From NCBI GenBank assembly GCA_958298945.1, contig OY282605.1:29986811-30050810 (forward strand): a stretch of 64,000 bases of DNA, written 5' to 3'. The DNA is from Atherix ibis (lineage: Eukaryota; Arthropoda; Insecta; Diptera; Athericidae). Each line of letters opens with the position of its first letter. The stretch's first letter is position 1. The position numbers were made by a program, and so were the translations under genes. Shown here one piece after another: positions 32,860 through 45,790 of the stretch. Below the pieces are notes generated by a model. That model searched no databases and was not told where the DNA came from. It was given only the letters and a program-made list of their open reading frames with translations.

Positions 32860-34050
32860 ATCCAATTTATGCTTAAGAAAGTAAAGTTATATAAAATATA
32901 ATTTTGATAAAAATTTTTAATTCATTATATTATGTAAATTTTGCCATTTTATATTAATTTCTATAGTTTTTTAAATAATTATTACAAGACTTCTTTCATT
33001 AGTCTAATATTTTGTGGTCGTTTTTGCTGTATTTTTCGCATATTTCGGGCTGAATCAGCAGTTATTCAATAGATGTTGATTTTAAAATATTTTAAATTTT
33101 TAAAGTTATTAAAATATATTTTTTATACTAGGTCTGTTCAAAAAGTATTGCGAATTTTGAATTTCCGCGGGTTACGTATATTCGATTTTCGATTTTTTGT
33201 GGCGTTATGTTGGTACTCATGTCTCTCACTTATGCTAATAAGTTCGGCCATTTTGAATGTCTACTTAATTTTTGACAGCTGGTTTGCTTGCACGTGTTTT
33301 GGCTCGTCTTAGATTTTTGCCCATTTTCGAACAAAAATTGGCTTTTGCACCATGATAACGCCCCTGCTCAAGCATCGTTGCTTGTGCCCGAATTTTTGGC
33401 CAAAAACAATATAGTAATAATGCCGCACATCTGCCCGCCCCTTTGTGACTTTTTCTTATTCCCGAAACAGATTCCAAAATACGTGCAAGCAAAGCAGCTG
33501 TCAAAAATTAACTAAATATTCAAAACGGCCGAACTTGTCGGCATAGGTGAGAGACATGAGTACCAACATAACGCCACAAAAATTCGAAAATCGAATATAC
33601 GTAACCCGCTGAAATTCAAAATTCACGATATTTTTTGAACAGACCTCGCATAGATTTATAAATATTAAAGTCCGACAATGTCAATTCGCATGATTTTGGA
33701 GACGAACTGAAGTCACCAAATAACGAAATTACGATCTCTGAAGAATTTTTGCACGACAAAGCCAAAATATGTGACTTGTAATACTTTTCTGTTGAAATTA
33801 TATTTGGTTCAAAATTAAATCCTTAAGTTTAGATAGAAAAAGTTCGGCCATAGCGGTCAAAATTTGACAGTAAGAGACTCTCCTTCTTCATTATGACAAC
33901 TTTTTTCTGGATGTATATAAATATTTTGCTTTAGTCGGATATTACTTATATCGCAAAACGTGGCTACAGCATTATTACTACTTTCTAGAAATTTTTTACA
34001 ACTCTAACATATTATTTGGTAATAAATTAGTCTATAATATAAAATGGCTA
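32860..34050 (-). mobile_element. DD41D mariner relic D, interrupted by a foldback mariner
   Basis: It begins with 'tatccaatttatgcttaaga' (32868), shared with the relics at 36.42 and 43.89 kb. It carries the 'gcatatttcgggctg' block (33039) and continues after the mariner at 33656-33975 with 'aattcgcatgattttggaga' and 'gcacgacaaagccaaaatat', the reverse complement of the DD41D 'QQDGATCHT...SCDL' section. The tail is 'tataatataaaatggctaaa' (34032). Frames are all broken. Confidence 0.65.
33126..33652 (+). mobile_element. Short DD34D mariner foldback derivative
   Basis: About 527 bp. Left arm 33126-33301 and right arm about 33475-33652 are inverted copies of the mariner leader ('ggcgttatgttggtactcat' against 'atgagtaccaacataacgcc'; 'tttgcttgcacgtgttttgg' against 'ccaaaatacgtgcaagcaaa'). 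Between them remains only about 150 bp of transposase in + orientation, with the second catalytic block region ('LLHHDNAPAQASLLVPEFLA') and 'LCDFFLFPK'. The structure is like the copy at 28.0 kb, but the centre is a different segment of the transposase. It is non-autonomous. Confidence 0.9.
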
Positions 34051-36414
34051 AACAAAAATTATTCTTAAATAATCTCTTTCTTTAGAGCTATGAAATAATA
34101 GGGCTGTCTATACATTCCAAATTAAAAAATGAATCATAGATAAGTAGAAAAATATCAAGCAAAAAAACTAATACTTTTTTACAAATAATTAGATCATTAT
34201 TTTCTAAATAATAAAGGTACATTTTCTAATATAAAATAATAAAATCCATGCTAAAGATATTTTTTATGTATTTGTATATTAAAACGAAAAAATCTAATCA
34301 GATAAATATTTATGTGTCTGGAAAAATTAATAGATAAGCCCTAGTCAAATATGCAGTGTTACGAAAATAATTTTCTGATAAATGATTTTTCATGATTTAC
34401 CGAGGTTATAAAGCCATTTATATTTTAAGATCAGACATAATTTCATAAATTATGGAATCCATAATAAAAGAAGCCATAATTTTTAACCAACAAAAAAATT
34501 TACTAAAATATGTTTTAAGAAATTCAAATAAAATTATTACAAAATAAACTAATAATAATAAATAAATAAATGGCGAATTTTTTATATATACACGAATAAT
34601 GAAGAAAATTTCAATGTGATTATTACCCAAAATTTAATATACAGCCAATGGCGGGGAAAAAAGGAGGAGTGTATACAAATTGAAAGTAATATTTTATTTA
34701 TATATATATTAACGACCGTTTGGTTAATAGTTCTTATTACATGTAATAATCGAACTATTTAATTGCTTACTTAAAGGTAGGGGGATGTATTTTATATTTT
34801 CTTCTGATGTTTGCTTAAATAAAATCAAAATTTATTATGTGAATTATAGTAGAAAGCTGTTTAGAAATACTGTAGGATAATAAATTTTTGTTCAGAATTT
34901 AAATTATTGACTTTTACAGGGAAGTTTAAAAAAAAAGAAAAATGTTACTAAAAGTTAAAATTTCACTGTAAGAAAAGCTATGAAATTTTTAATACTCGTA
35001 TTTATAATTTCAAACTAATTTTAAGAAATTTTAAATATAAAAAAAATGGAAATTCTGCAGAAAAAAAACTAATAAGACTTATTTTACAATATAATAAATA
35101 GACAGCAATTGATATTTTGCATTGGTTTTTCTTCTTATACATATTATAAAAAATATTTTAATAATCCAAAATTTAAAGCTAGAACTTTAAAATATTCGTT
35201 ATTTTTTATTCGTTTTTTTTAACAGGATAGTTGGTGGTATTATATAACGTGTATATTTTTTCTTCACCCAAATCGCCTAATAATTAAAAAGTTCTCATAA
35301 CTATTGCCACATATCGTACACTAAAATTAACTACAATATATAAGTATCAATTAAAAAAAAGAATAAATCATAGAATTATATTTTCGGTCATATTTTAATG
35401 GTTAAAATATTTTGATAAATTTGTACGAAACATGAAAGAGATTTTTGGCTTTCGACCAGAAAACTTGCAAGACTTTAGCCAACGGAAAACCACAAATTAT
35501 GATCACATCGGAATGAGTTTTCTTCGAACACATATGATCATATTAAGTGCATTTCTGTCAATGAACCTGAACGGTTATATGATAAAATATTTATTTTTAG
35601 ATTTATTTCAGAAGATAAAAAATATTTTGTTTGAATTTTTTAATTTCCCAACTTATATAAAAAAAATTGTTTGGTAAATAATTTTACAATTACAAAAAAA
35701 AATATATTGTTAGATTTCCTATTAATAATCTTCTTGTCATATTTAATATTGTAGTAAGATACGTGCGAAAATTTTGCGATAATGTTTTGAGATTGCAAAA
35801 TTTTAAAATTTGTTATAAAAATTAGTTTTTATCTTTAATATTTAAAAGTTACATATTGGTATGTTCAGTACGCAGTGGTCCCGAGTACAAATCCACCTAA
35901 TAATATTGCAGGGTTACCCTTTACAATCTACATTTTAATAAAAATATTACTTATGGGAAAAAAAAGATAATTTCTATTAATTAAATAGATATTTTTTTTA
36001 AACTAATTTAATTAAAAATTTTGTATTATTACTATTTTATTTGTAAGGTCACTAAATCAAGAGCCCAAGGACATTTATGTAACGCCTCAGCCATGAGGCA
36101 CTTTGGCAAATAATTTGCTCAGTTATTGTTAATAATAAAAAAAATTTGTTCTATTGCCATTTTTTTAAATATAACTACAATTAAGTCCTTTATGGTATTA
36201 TACAAATTTTAATAGATTCATTCTAATTTTTGACTTAAGACCATGAATTTAATCAAATAGCGAATATTTTAACCACAAAATTAATCGTAAATATTCAAAA
36301 ATTTAATGACTATATAATAATTAAAATAATAATTTTAAATAAAATATAATTTGATTAAATTTTAAATAATATTCGGATTTACACTGAGTTGGCCCTAGTT
36401 TTTGTGATAGGGAA
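34051..36414. other. AT-rich gene-free stretch with a small coding-like island
   Basis: It is mostly AT-rich and featureless. A + strand open frame at 35432-35677 starts 'MKEIFGFRPENLQDFSQRKT', and its first 50 codons have higher complexity than the flanks. I do not recognise it; it may be a transposon remnant. No splice or start context supports a gene. Confidence 0.4.
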
Positions 36415-37200
36415 TTATCCAATTTATGGCTTAAAAAGTAAAGTTAAATAAAATAAGTTTTAAATATATATTTTTATTAAATTTTTATTGTATTATATAG
36501 AATATATTTTGTCATTTTTATTAAAAAATAATTTTGTTCAAATGGTTACCATGAGACTGCTTGCATTTCTTTATCCTTTTGACGAAATTTCTGATGACTT
36601 TTTATCACATTTCGGTATGTAATTCTGCTATAACTTGATGAAAGTTGGTCTTTAAATACTTTTAAGCTTAAAAATTACCTGTAGAAATAAAATATTTTTT
36701 TGTATGGAGTTTTACCAAAAATGGTGTCAAGAGTTTTACCAAAAAAGGCCAATGGTGTCAAGTTGCACGAATTAACATCACTCGTAATTACGGGTCCTTG
36801 GAAATAAAGCATAAATTCGTTATGTTGTGTAAGTTGTGGTACCTTTTTGTTCAGACCACTTATGGTTTCGATTAAAATCTATAAAATTAAGTGGAAAAAA
36901 ATTGGAGTTATCCAACCGATATAGTATTAAAATTGACAGTAACTCAAATCAAAATACGTGTACATACTAGAAATTCCCTTATCACAAATAAAATGGTTTT
37001 TCTTCAGTCACTTCTGAAGTTTCAGAATCTTATATAAATATAAAATTTTTGATTATTAACGTATTTACCTAGCAAAAAATGAGCCTTATTACTAGAAAAA
37101 ATAATTTACAAAAAAAATTGGCAAATAATATTTTAAATAATGTTTTTTTTTTATTAATAATATAATAATTAAGTAACTTTTTTTAAGAAAAAAGGCTGTA
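36415..37200 (-). mobile_element. DD41D mariner relic E, uninterrupted
   Basis: This is the one copy of the seven without a later insertion. It starts 'ttatccaatttatggcttaa' (36416). The minus-strand reading of 36730-36850 gives 'QKGTTTYTT-RIYALF' and 'SDVNSCNLTPL', parallel to the DD41D 'QQDGATCHTTR...WPPRSCDLTPLD' region. A 30-bp segment 'gagttttaccaaaaa(t/a)gg' is duplicated at 36706 and 36730. The tail contains 'gcaatggataattaggtatt' (37212). It is heavily decayed. Confidence 0.65.
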
Positions 37201-40200
37201 CTTTTTAAAATATGCAATGGATAATTAGGTATTTGGAATTTTTGATGAAAAACGTCATTGCGCTTAGCTATAAAGACATAAATAGTTTCTTAAAAAAAAA
37301 ATATAAATGTTTTACTAAAAATCGTTTTTCACTTTAACATATAAAAATGCTATATTAAAAGTGCAAAAAAAAAGAAAAAAAAAGTTAAACAAAACAAGGA
37401 AAATACGTTCAATTAATTTTAGGTTAAAGATTATGATAAGAGAAAGGAATCAAAAAAGGAAACAACGCACAAAAAATTAACTCCCTCCTTAAAGTTAAAT
37501 CAAATCAACGAAAATGTATATACTCGTAATAAATCAAAAATGTAAAGGAAAAAATTAGAGAGTATGACATGATGATGATAAAAGGCGGTCGTCCTGATAC
37601 GATATTAAACAAAATTGTTGAATGAATACGAGTGCTCGTACGAGCAGAAAAGCCGAAACGTACGAGTAACAGTACATATTAGAAAATTCCTATAATCCGA
37701 ATTTTTTATTTTATTTTTTTTTATTTTATTTGGGTTGCCAACCCCTCTAATTCTTGTTCACACATATCTTATATACACTAAGAATAGAAAAAGGAAAATA
37801 ATGTTTAAAAAAAAAAAATATGACCATGACGGGGGGAGGGTGGTTTGTTGTAAGTAATGCAAGGAAGTCATTTTAAAATTGTTGATTATACTCATACTGA
37901 ATTATTATTATTTGTACTTATTTATTTATTATATTGTTTTGTTTTGCTTTGTCATATATTTCTGTTTCATTCTATTATATTATTTTTGTAGTAACATTTT
38001 TTCCTTTTATTTATTTTTTTTTCTTCCTCTTCTGTATATACAAACATATATAGCAGACATAATTTTTGTGCCAGCATGGACGTGTAATTTGGGTTTTTAA
38101 GGATAAACGAATCCGAATTTATGACAGCAATGTACTTATGACACTGAGCCATTTATGTATGCAAGGAAATTTCCCTTTGAGTATGTGATGAATGTGATTT
38201 TCCTTTTTTCTCTGCCTTTCCTTTTATTTGGATTTTTTTTTTTGCACTTTAGATCCTAGATTCTTTTTTTTTCTGTTTATATTTTTAATATTGTATTTTC
38301 TTTTTTGTTTCATTTTTATCTTTTCCAATATTAAGATGTATATAGGATGCTGAGGCTTTGATATCATAAATTTATTTTGATAAAATTATCTTAAGGATCA
38401 TAAAGGCAGAAAAAGAAGAAGACTAATATAAAATGTAAGGCAAAGTATATAAAAATATGCTGAAAGAATGAAAGAAAAAAGAATTATCATCAAAATATGT
38501 ATATATGTGTACAAAATAGATGCACATGTATGCTTAAAATGTACACAAACAATTTCATATATATGAAGAGGGTAAACATTTTCGCAGGACTCGACCAGAA
38601 TTATTACCGTATGTGTAAAAGTGTTTTTATGCAACCGAGAGTGGATGAAAAATTTGTACAAATGAATAATTTTTGCTATTGTTACTGTTGGTGTCCCATT
38701 TCCCCAAAATGATATTTTTCATTTGGGAAATCGTACTTTTATTGTTTTTATCCTGTTTTTTTTCTTCTTCAATGTTGCTTTCCTTTTAAATTGTACAATA
38801 AGCAGTTTTATTTAAAGAATAATATTTTTAGGTATTTTTTTCTTTCTTTCAAATGAATATTTCCTCTAATAAGTTAAGGTTTACTTAAAATTATTATTAT
38901 TATTGGTATTTGAATTGGTATTATCATAATTTGCTTAAAATCCCAACAAAACAATTTGTTTGAAATTTTCCAAGGACCTGCTTGAAAATAAAAGAAGTAA
39001 ATATATATATCCTTATTTGTACCTGAATTTCTTTAAAGAATAATCACAAATAACTGTTGTAGCACACTTGATATATTAATATTAACTTGGATTTCATCTC
39101 CATCTTCACAAAGATTTCATCCCCATTGTTTGTCTGCTATTTTATTTTTCCCGCATTTTTATTTTAATGCTCTGTATTTTTTGTGCATATTTTTCTTCTT
39201 TTTTTTGTTGCATACATACGCAAATAAGTTGCGTCCTTGTTTATTCATCATTGATTTATCTTACTTGTATTTGAGTTATCGTACACATTTGTAAGTTTTT
39301 TTTCCCCCATTTGATGGTTGTCTGTTGTGCATACGTTTCGTATTTTAGCTTTTATTATATTTTCGTTGGGGAAAAGTTGTAAACTGATGATGGTGGATCA
39401 TAAAATTTACCTAAATTGTACTTGAACTTAATGTATAGCAATGAATTTTATAATGATAATAAGGAGACCACCATATCCTCGTATGTGCGTATATATATAC
39501 GTGTACTCGTAAATACATAAATTTTATGGTATCTAATTTTGACTTTTCACATCCTGACTGACAATCCGATTTAACTCTGCCATATTTATTGAGAATAAAA
39601 ATATTGAGATTTTTTTATTTTTAAGTTTACGTTTTAGGAATTTGTTTTTTATTTTCTGAATTGATTTAGTTTTTATCCTTTATTTTTTTTGAGGAAATTA
39701 ATCGTTCGATTAATTTTTATTGGTTTTTTTTTCATTTGGTTAATTTAGAAATTTTTAGATTGAACTAAAGATAATTTAAAAGGTTTGCAAATATTTTTAA
39801 AACTAAAGTGAGCTGTGCCTATTTTTTTTATTTAGAAAGGTTTTTTTTGTTCATCAAGGATAATTTAAAAATGTTCTCTTATCTGTGAAAATTGGATAAA
39901 TTGAAAGAAAATTCACTAAAGATTGAATTTTTTTATATATTGATCTAAGAGTAAAACAATAATATTTTTTCATAATAATTTTTTCTTCTGAAAGTGTCCT
40001 TAGAGAAATTTAAAAAAAAATATCCTAAAAGAACAATAATTGAAAAAAGACCTTTTGAAAAAAACATGTTGAAAAATTAATGTATTTTAGTCGAAGGTCC
40101 TTAAATATTTAGATTTTTTTTTGCATTTGGAATTGAGATCCTTTAGGTTCTTTGGGAATTTTTTGAAAAAAAAGTAGGACTGAATATTCAAGATTGCTGC

Positions 40201-40349
40201 ATTTCCACTGGAAGATAAATTTGAATACTTTCCGAAATTTTTTTTGTTACGCCAAATCGCGATTTGTAGTTCGTATCGAAAGAAGTCACTTTTTTATCAC
40301 CACACCCCTAAAGGCCCTATGGAAACAGGAGTATTCATCAGAAGTTTTA
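37201..40349. other. Long AT-rich gene-free stretch
   Basis: T-rich and A-rich low-complexity sequence without a credible gene. It contains a 14-bp perfect palindrome TGCTCGTACGAGCA at 37633-37646 and several TACTCGTA-like motifs. Open frames here (for example 38497-38712) lack coding character. Confidence 0.5.
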
Positions 40350-41328
40350 CCAGGTGTATAACTTTAAATCCGCTGTATTTTAGTCAAAGCAAAAACAAAT
40401 TTATTCAAAGTACTTTGCACATATTTCCCATCTATCGGACAATTTGTGGATACCACGCCAAAAAAATTCCTTCTCTTTCGACGCAAACCACTCATCAAGC
40501 CATTTTCGGTCGTCTTCGTAAGAATCGAAGAGCTGCTTAGCGAGCGCGTGGCCCATTGACGAAAACAGGTGGTAGTCGGAAGGAGCCAGGTCTGGTGAAT
40601 AAGCGGTGTGGGGTAGCACCTCCCAGTTGAGTGTCTCCAAGTAGTTTCGGACCATTTTTGACATGTGCGATGGTGTGTTGTCGTGGAGGAAAATCAGCTT
40701 GTCATGTTTTTGTTGATAATCCGTCCTTTTTTCACGCAGAGAACGGGGTACAATTTGATTAACAGTTTCACCAAGTTTCAACATCTCATAGTAGACGATA
40801 CCGTGCTGATCCCACCAAACGCACAGCATCGTCTTCCGTTCGAAGCAATTTGGTCTTGGGGAAGATGTTGATGGTTGGCCAGGATCAACCCACAATTTCT
40901 TGCATTTAGGATTCTCGAAATATATCCACTTTTCATTGCCTGTCACAATCCGATGCAGGAACGGCTTTCTTTTTTATCTGGCGAGCAATATTTTGCATGT
41001 GTTTTGGCGTCGCTCTAATCTCGGCACGTTGTTTCTGATAAAGCGCTATAACCATAGGCTTACATAAGCATTTGATGCGATTTGGCAGCCGATTTCTTCA
41101 AATTGAAGCAGAAAAGCAGTGCTTCCGTATATGCTCTTTTTCTGGCAAAAAAACTAGACATGATTACCAAAGGAAAAATGGATGTTGTTGTACGAAATTG
41201 CTGACAATGTGTACTGATTAATGTTGACAGATGTCAAACTCATAAAAAAAAGTATGGCGTACCCATTGTAGCTTCATACGCTCACTCACGCCATCTATGA
41301 CTAAACAGCGGATTTAAGCTTATACCCA
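40350..41328 (-). mobile_element. Mos1-like mariner, internally deleted, with TIRs
   Basis: The left end 'ccaggtgtataactttaaat' (40350) shares its first nine bases with Mos1-type termini. The right end 'cagcggatttaagcttatac' (to 41328) is its inverted counterpart, slightly eroded. TA borders the element on both sides (40348-40349, 41329-41330). On the minus strand the transposase begins 'MSSFFARKRAY' (near 41160) and runs into 'NLKKSAAKSHQML', then jumps past the rest of the DNA-binding domain to the catalytic domain (see separate entry). At 979 bp it lacks about 300 bp of a normal mauritiana-subfamily element. Confidence 0.9.
40401..40946 (-). pseudogene. Mos1-like mariner transposase, catalytic domain
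   Basis: A 181-residue open frame reads through the DDE domain of a mauritiana-type mariner transposase: 'MTGNEKWIYFENPK' (first catalytic block), 'TMLCVWWDQHGIVYYEML', 'LIFLHDNTPSHMSKM' (second block), 'YSPDLAPSDYHLFSSMG' (third block) and the terminal 'WRGIHKLSDRWEICAKYFE'. The second and third aspartates have 34 residues between them, as in mariners. In the first block, the aspartate of the usual TGDEKW is asparagine, which should abolish catalysis. The HTH region upstream is mostly deleted. It is a remnant, though unusually open for one. Confidence 0.9.
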
Positions 41329-41330
41329 TA

Positions 41331-43174
41331 GACGAATGGACGTTTGGTGGAAAATAAAAATTTTGGTTAGTAAAAATTTATCGAGGGATTTGTTTGTTAT
41401 TTGTAGTTAATTATTATCCTGAGTAGTTTTCTTACTGAAATCTTCAGGTAAGTTTTGGAACATAAATGTGGAAAGGGTACGAATTAAGGTGCTGCTGGAA
41501 GATCAGGTTTGAGGTCTGTTTACATTACATCCTTGAATTTACCACTTATTGAGTAGTTGAGGAATGTTGGGTATAATCGTAAAAGATGATTGTAAATCCT
41601 ATGACCTAAAACGCACCGAAATCCAATGTATTTAAAATTGAACAAAAAAAAATCGAATGTGGCTGAGCACTGGATTGCTTCTACTACTTATGATGTCCTT
41701 AATTGCAGACATAAAATAAATACTATTTTGACTAAATGATTCTGTTAGGCTTTTAAAGTGTTTACTGTGTCGATAGATACTCTGATGGTTCGAAAAAGCG
41801 GGTCAGTATTCTTTACCATCAAATTGCTTAGTTAGATCTAACTCAAAACTTCCAATAGTTAAATTGCGTTTTATTATTTTTAAATTCCTAACAAACAAAG
41901 GGCAGTTATTTTTGCAATAGACAATCGATATACAAAAAGGATATATAAAATTATGATGGATGTTATTTATTATCAACTGCAGGAACAATAACGAATTTGT
42001 GAAGAATTTTTGGGGCTCAAGTCTGAATGGGAGCTGAGTATGCATATAAGTACCCATTTATTAAGTAACAATAAATTTATGTAAGCATAATTGAATCATT
42101 TTTTATTATAATATCGTTTATTTGTTATAGTATTTCTTGTTACAAAAAAATTACTGCCACCATTAACTATATAGAAGAAATGAATTGAAATTTTATCCTG
42201 CTAACTATTGAATATATTTTTACACATGCATATATAGAAATGCCCCCATTCAAAATGATCTGGAAGACAATTTTAAAAAGATCCAAAAATCCATCAATTG
42301 GTGGATCAATATTCATTTTATAACATAATGATAAAAAGCTATGTATGTAAGGGCTCATATATCATTTTATGTGCTTGTCCTTCAAATAAAAATATCCTTT
42401 CATAAAGCAATTTATACATTTTCGATTGTTTAGTGGTTCTGCAGTTTAAGGATATAGATTCCATGATAACAGCGCGTATAGTCTGCGAGTATCTTTGGAA
42501 TAGAAACTACCAAGAAGGAAGGAAAGCAAGGATAATAGTACTTATAGTTATAGTATACATTCTATTTTATTGTATTTTCTCTTTACTTTATTATAGTTTT
42601 TTTTGTTTTTTTTTTTTTGGTTTTTGTTATAATACGCCGCCCAGTATATTGGTACACAGATCCAGACTAGAAGATTATAGCTTTTGGCGGATAGTAAATA
42701 AAACTGAAACACTATTTTATTCTCATACGAGCTGTTACTACTTACACTTTTTCTCCATATAAAAAGCAAGAGTGTTTATTTGGCTTTATTTGACGCCTTT
42801 TTTCGGCTCATATTTACGTGCACTTTCATTTTATGATATTGTATTGTGTACAATATATGTAAAATGACAAATGTTGAAATAGGAATTTTGTGATTCGAGA
42901 ACATAAAATTTCAACTATTTTGTGGTTTGTTGGTAATCCTATGGGTGTTTATGTACAATAGTATGCCAGCTGTAATTTTTATTTATATCTTTTTTTTTAT
43001 ATTAAGTGATACATTTTTAAAAAGGTTAGTTATTGCACTTAGAGATATAGTTAGTTAGAGTTTACCCAAGAAGGATATATATTATAGTTTATCAAAACTT
43101 CTCAAGAAGTAAGATTTTATATGCATTTTATTTTATAAGAAATTTAATTTTTGTCAATAAAAAAGAATTTAAAT
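41331..43174. other. AT-rich gene-free stretch
   Basis: No gene, RNA or recognised element was seen. Open frames at 41803-42057 (-) and 42433-42762 (+) have no coding character that I can defend. Confidence 0.5.
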
Positions 43175-43185
43175 TTATATCCAAT

Positions 43186-43884
43186 GAACGTAAATCTATC
43201 CAGGTAACTTTTACTCTCCGTCGTGAGACATGCCCTCCCATATACCTTAATGGCAGTACTCGGTATCTAGGACTGTACTAAGACAAACGCTTGACATGGA
43301 ACCCACATACAAGACTTAAAAGACAAGAACCTAAAAGACGATACCTAAAACTACTTCGACTTCTAGACAAACGTTTCAAACTTGCTATAGACAGCAAAGT
43401 TCTGTTATACAATACCTTACTGAAACCCATATGGACATATGGACTAGAACTATGGGGATCTACTAAGACTTCTAATTCTCGTCGAATCCAATCTCTTCAA
43501 TCAAAAATACTCCGTACAATTGTCGATGCTCCCTTTTATGTTCGCAATACTGTTTTTCATCGTGATCTTAAAGTCCCATTTGTTTTTGATGTGGCTGTAT
43601 CTCGTTATAAAAAGTTCCGTTCCCGTGTCCTCAATCATAATAATCCTCTTGTTCAAGAACTATCCTCCATTTCCTTCCCTAGAAATTCACATCGAAGACT
43701 TAAGCGTCACTGGTCGCGTGATTTACTTAAATACTGAGGCCTAACAGAAACACACGCTAGCAGGAGGAACTTCATTTGATGTTTACTCCCCACAACCTAT
43801 CAAATTAATTAATACTATTAAAAAAATTTGCTTATTACTATGTTGCAGTTGTAAATATCTAAATAAATAAATAAAAAAAAAAAA
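43186..43884 (+). mobile_element. Jockey-clade LINE, 5' truncated, with target duplication and A-rich tail
   Basis: An open frame of 148 residues (43291-43737) is the C-terminal end of a jockey reverse transcriptase ORF2: 'LLYNTLLKPIWTYGLELWGS', 'RRIQSLQSKILRTIVDAPFY' and 'VFHRDLKVPFVFD', ending 'LKRHWSRDLLKY' at a stop. The part upstream (43200-43290) is the same ORF in another frame. It ends in an (AAAT)n/A tail at 43858-43884. An 11-bp direct repeat 'ttatatccaat' flanks it (43175-43185, 43885-43895), as expected for target-primed reverse transcription. The good frame suggests it is fairly recent. Confidence 0.9.
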
Positions 43885-44479
43885 TTATATCCAATTTATG
43901 CTTTAGAAAATAAAGTGACATAATTTATAGTAAATTTTGATTTTAATAAAATTTTTCCTTAAGTATATTACTAAAGCTTTGCCATTTGATAGAATTTATA
44001 ATATTTTCTAAATTATTGTCAAAAAACTTCTTGCAGGAATTGATCCTTTTAAGGTAATTTTTGTTGATTTTTTTTTGCAAATTTCGGATTGTAATTTAAC
44101 AATTACTTGAGCGATGTTGATTTTGAAATGCTTTCATGTTAAAGACTTGTCTATTTAAATATAGTCTTTTATATGGTATAACTGCTGTTAAAAATTCTAT
44201 TCATTAACTTCAAATCGCATGATTTTGGAGCCAAATTGACTTCAGCAAATCTCCAAACTACTCGTTCTTGGAACTTTTCACTTGATAAAGCGAGAATTTG
44301 CCGGCTTGTGTGTGGCTTTTGGTGACGTTTTATTAAAACCACATTTAATATAGATTAAATTCTTAAAGTTCAGGCTAAAAATAGTTGGTTATCATACGGT
44401 TATAGTGTTCAGAATCGACGATAACGTTTTCAGACCAAAGGAAATATGGGCCAGTTACACCTTTAGACCAAAATGCACA

Positions 44480-45790
44480 CTAAATAGTCTTGATGTGAAG
44501 AACACCTGCAAATCGGTGAGACACAATTGTATCCTTGACGTTCTAGGCTCAGGGATTGCCCCGGAGTATATTACCAGAATAATAGAAGAATACCTGACTA
44601 GTAGAATTCTTTTGTACAGGACGAACAGTAGGTAGAGATCATAAGGGATCACGAAGGGAGTTCCACATATTTCGGTTCTGAGCCTTCTGTTGTGGAATAT
44701 GATCTATGATGGTTTGATCAGGCTTCATGTCCCACAGGAGGCGAGAATCATCACATTCGCTAAAAAAATTGCTGTAGTCATAGTGGCAAAATGGTGGAAG
44801 AGATCTGTAATGAGACTGTTACTTCAGTTTAAAGTTGACTTCTTGTAGCTGATCTTAGGCTTGCAGGCCATAAGACGGTGACAGTTATTATCATGGGCAG
44901 AAACAGCAGAGAGGGTATCACCATTAGGATTGGCGAACATGAAGTGATCTCGGGACCGTCTATAAAGTACTTAGTAGTGATGATTGACACCAGGGCGCAG
45001 TTTAAGGAACACCTACTATACGTTGGTGAGAAGACTGCCGAGATAATGATGGCATTGGTGCGCTTAATTTAGAATCTAGGAGGACCTAGGCAGAGCAGTA
45101 GGACTCTGTTGGCGACCGTGGTCAAGTCCATCCTGCTGTATGCCGCACCAATTTTTAAGGTGGGTTGATTAAAGCAACCTACATACGTGGAGTTGGCATT
45201 GAGGGTGGCCTGCGCATTCCGAACATTGCCATACGAGGCCATTTTTATTATAGCCGGAATGATACCGATCGAAATACTGCCAGATAAGCGGCAGAGGATG
45301 AAAGCAATCCTAGGCTTGTATGGAGGAAAAAAGTGAGTCCAAGAGGAGGTTGCAAAATCTTTGGGATAATGTTTTTGATGGTAGATAGACTAACCATCTA
45401 ATGGGACTCTGATATTTTCGAGCTTACCAATACCGCTTTAAATTGGATTCTAGTCCAATATGCCGTTCTTGTGACGGGATGGTGGAGAGAACAGAGGACG
45501 TATTCTTGTTCTACGACCCATTTAATGTGTAAAGAGAAGAGGCTCAGAAGTATGTTGGCGGAGCCCTGACACCGGAGAATATAGTGGTCTTTTTGTTGGA
45601 CTCTAGGATGTCTTAGGAGGCTGTCAAGAAAAACGGTAGATATAACTCAGCAGAGTGGTGATTTTGAGAAATTCCCACGAAGTAATACCTGACGGCGGTT
45701 CCGTGGGGAACATATACAATAGAAATGTGACCAAGTAAGGTGGTTTTAGGTAGTTAAAGTACCATATTTTATCTTTCGATGATTTTCACG
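44480..45790 (+). mobile_element. R1-like non-LTR retrotransposon fragment
   Basis: This is the reverse transcriptase and C-terminal region of an R1-type LINE. It begins 'DVKNTCKSVRHNCILDVLGS' (44490), then shows 'GVPHISVLSLLLWNMIYDGL' (44660-44720), the catalytic motif changed from YADD to FAKK ('FAKKIAVVIVA', 44757), and 'TIRIGEHEVISGPSIKYLVV' (44912-44970). The C-terminal zinc-knuckle region has 'CRSCDGMVERTEDVFLF' (about 45460). The 3' end is 'tttcgatgattttcacgtta' followed by A-rich sequence (to about 45810). Several stops and the lost catalytic aspartates make it dead. Confidence 0.85.

Noticed and set aside
37633..37646. Palindrome TGCTCGTACGAGCA as a protein-binding operator
   Set aside because: The palindrome is exact, but similar TACTCGTA/TACGAG motifs are scattered across the window and nothing nearby suggests a regulated gene.
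37879..38100. Hydrophobic + strand open frame that looks like membrane segments
   Set aside because: It comes from T-rich low-complexity DNA (TTT, TAT and ATT codons), with no start context or neighbours.
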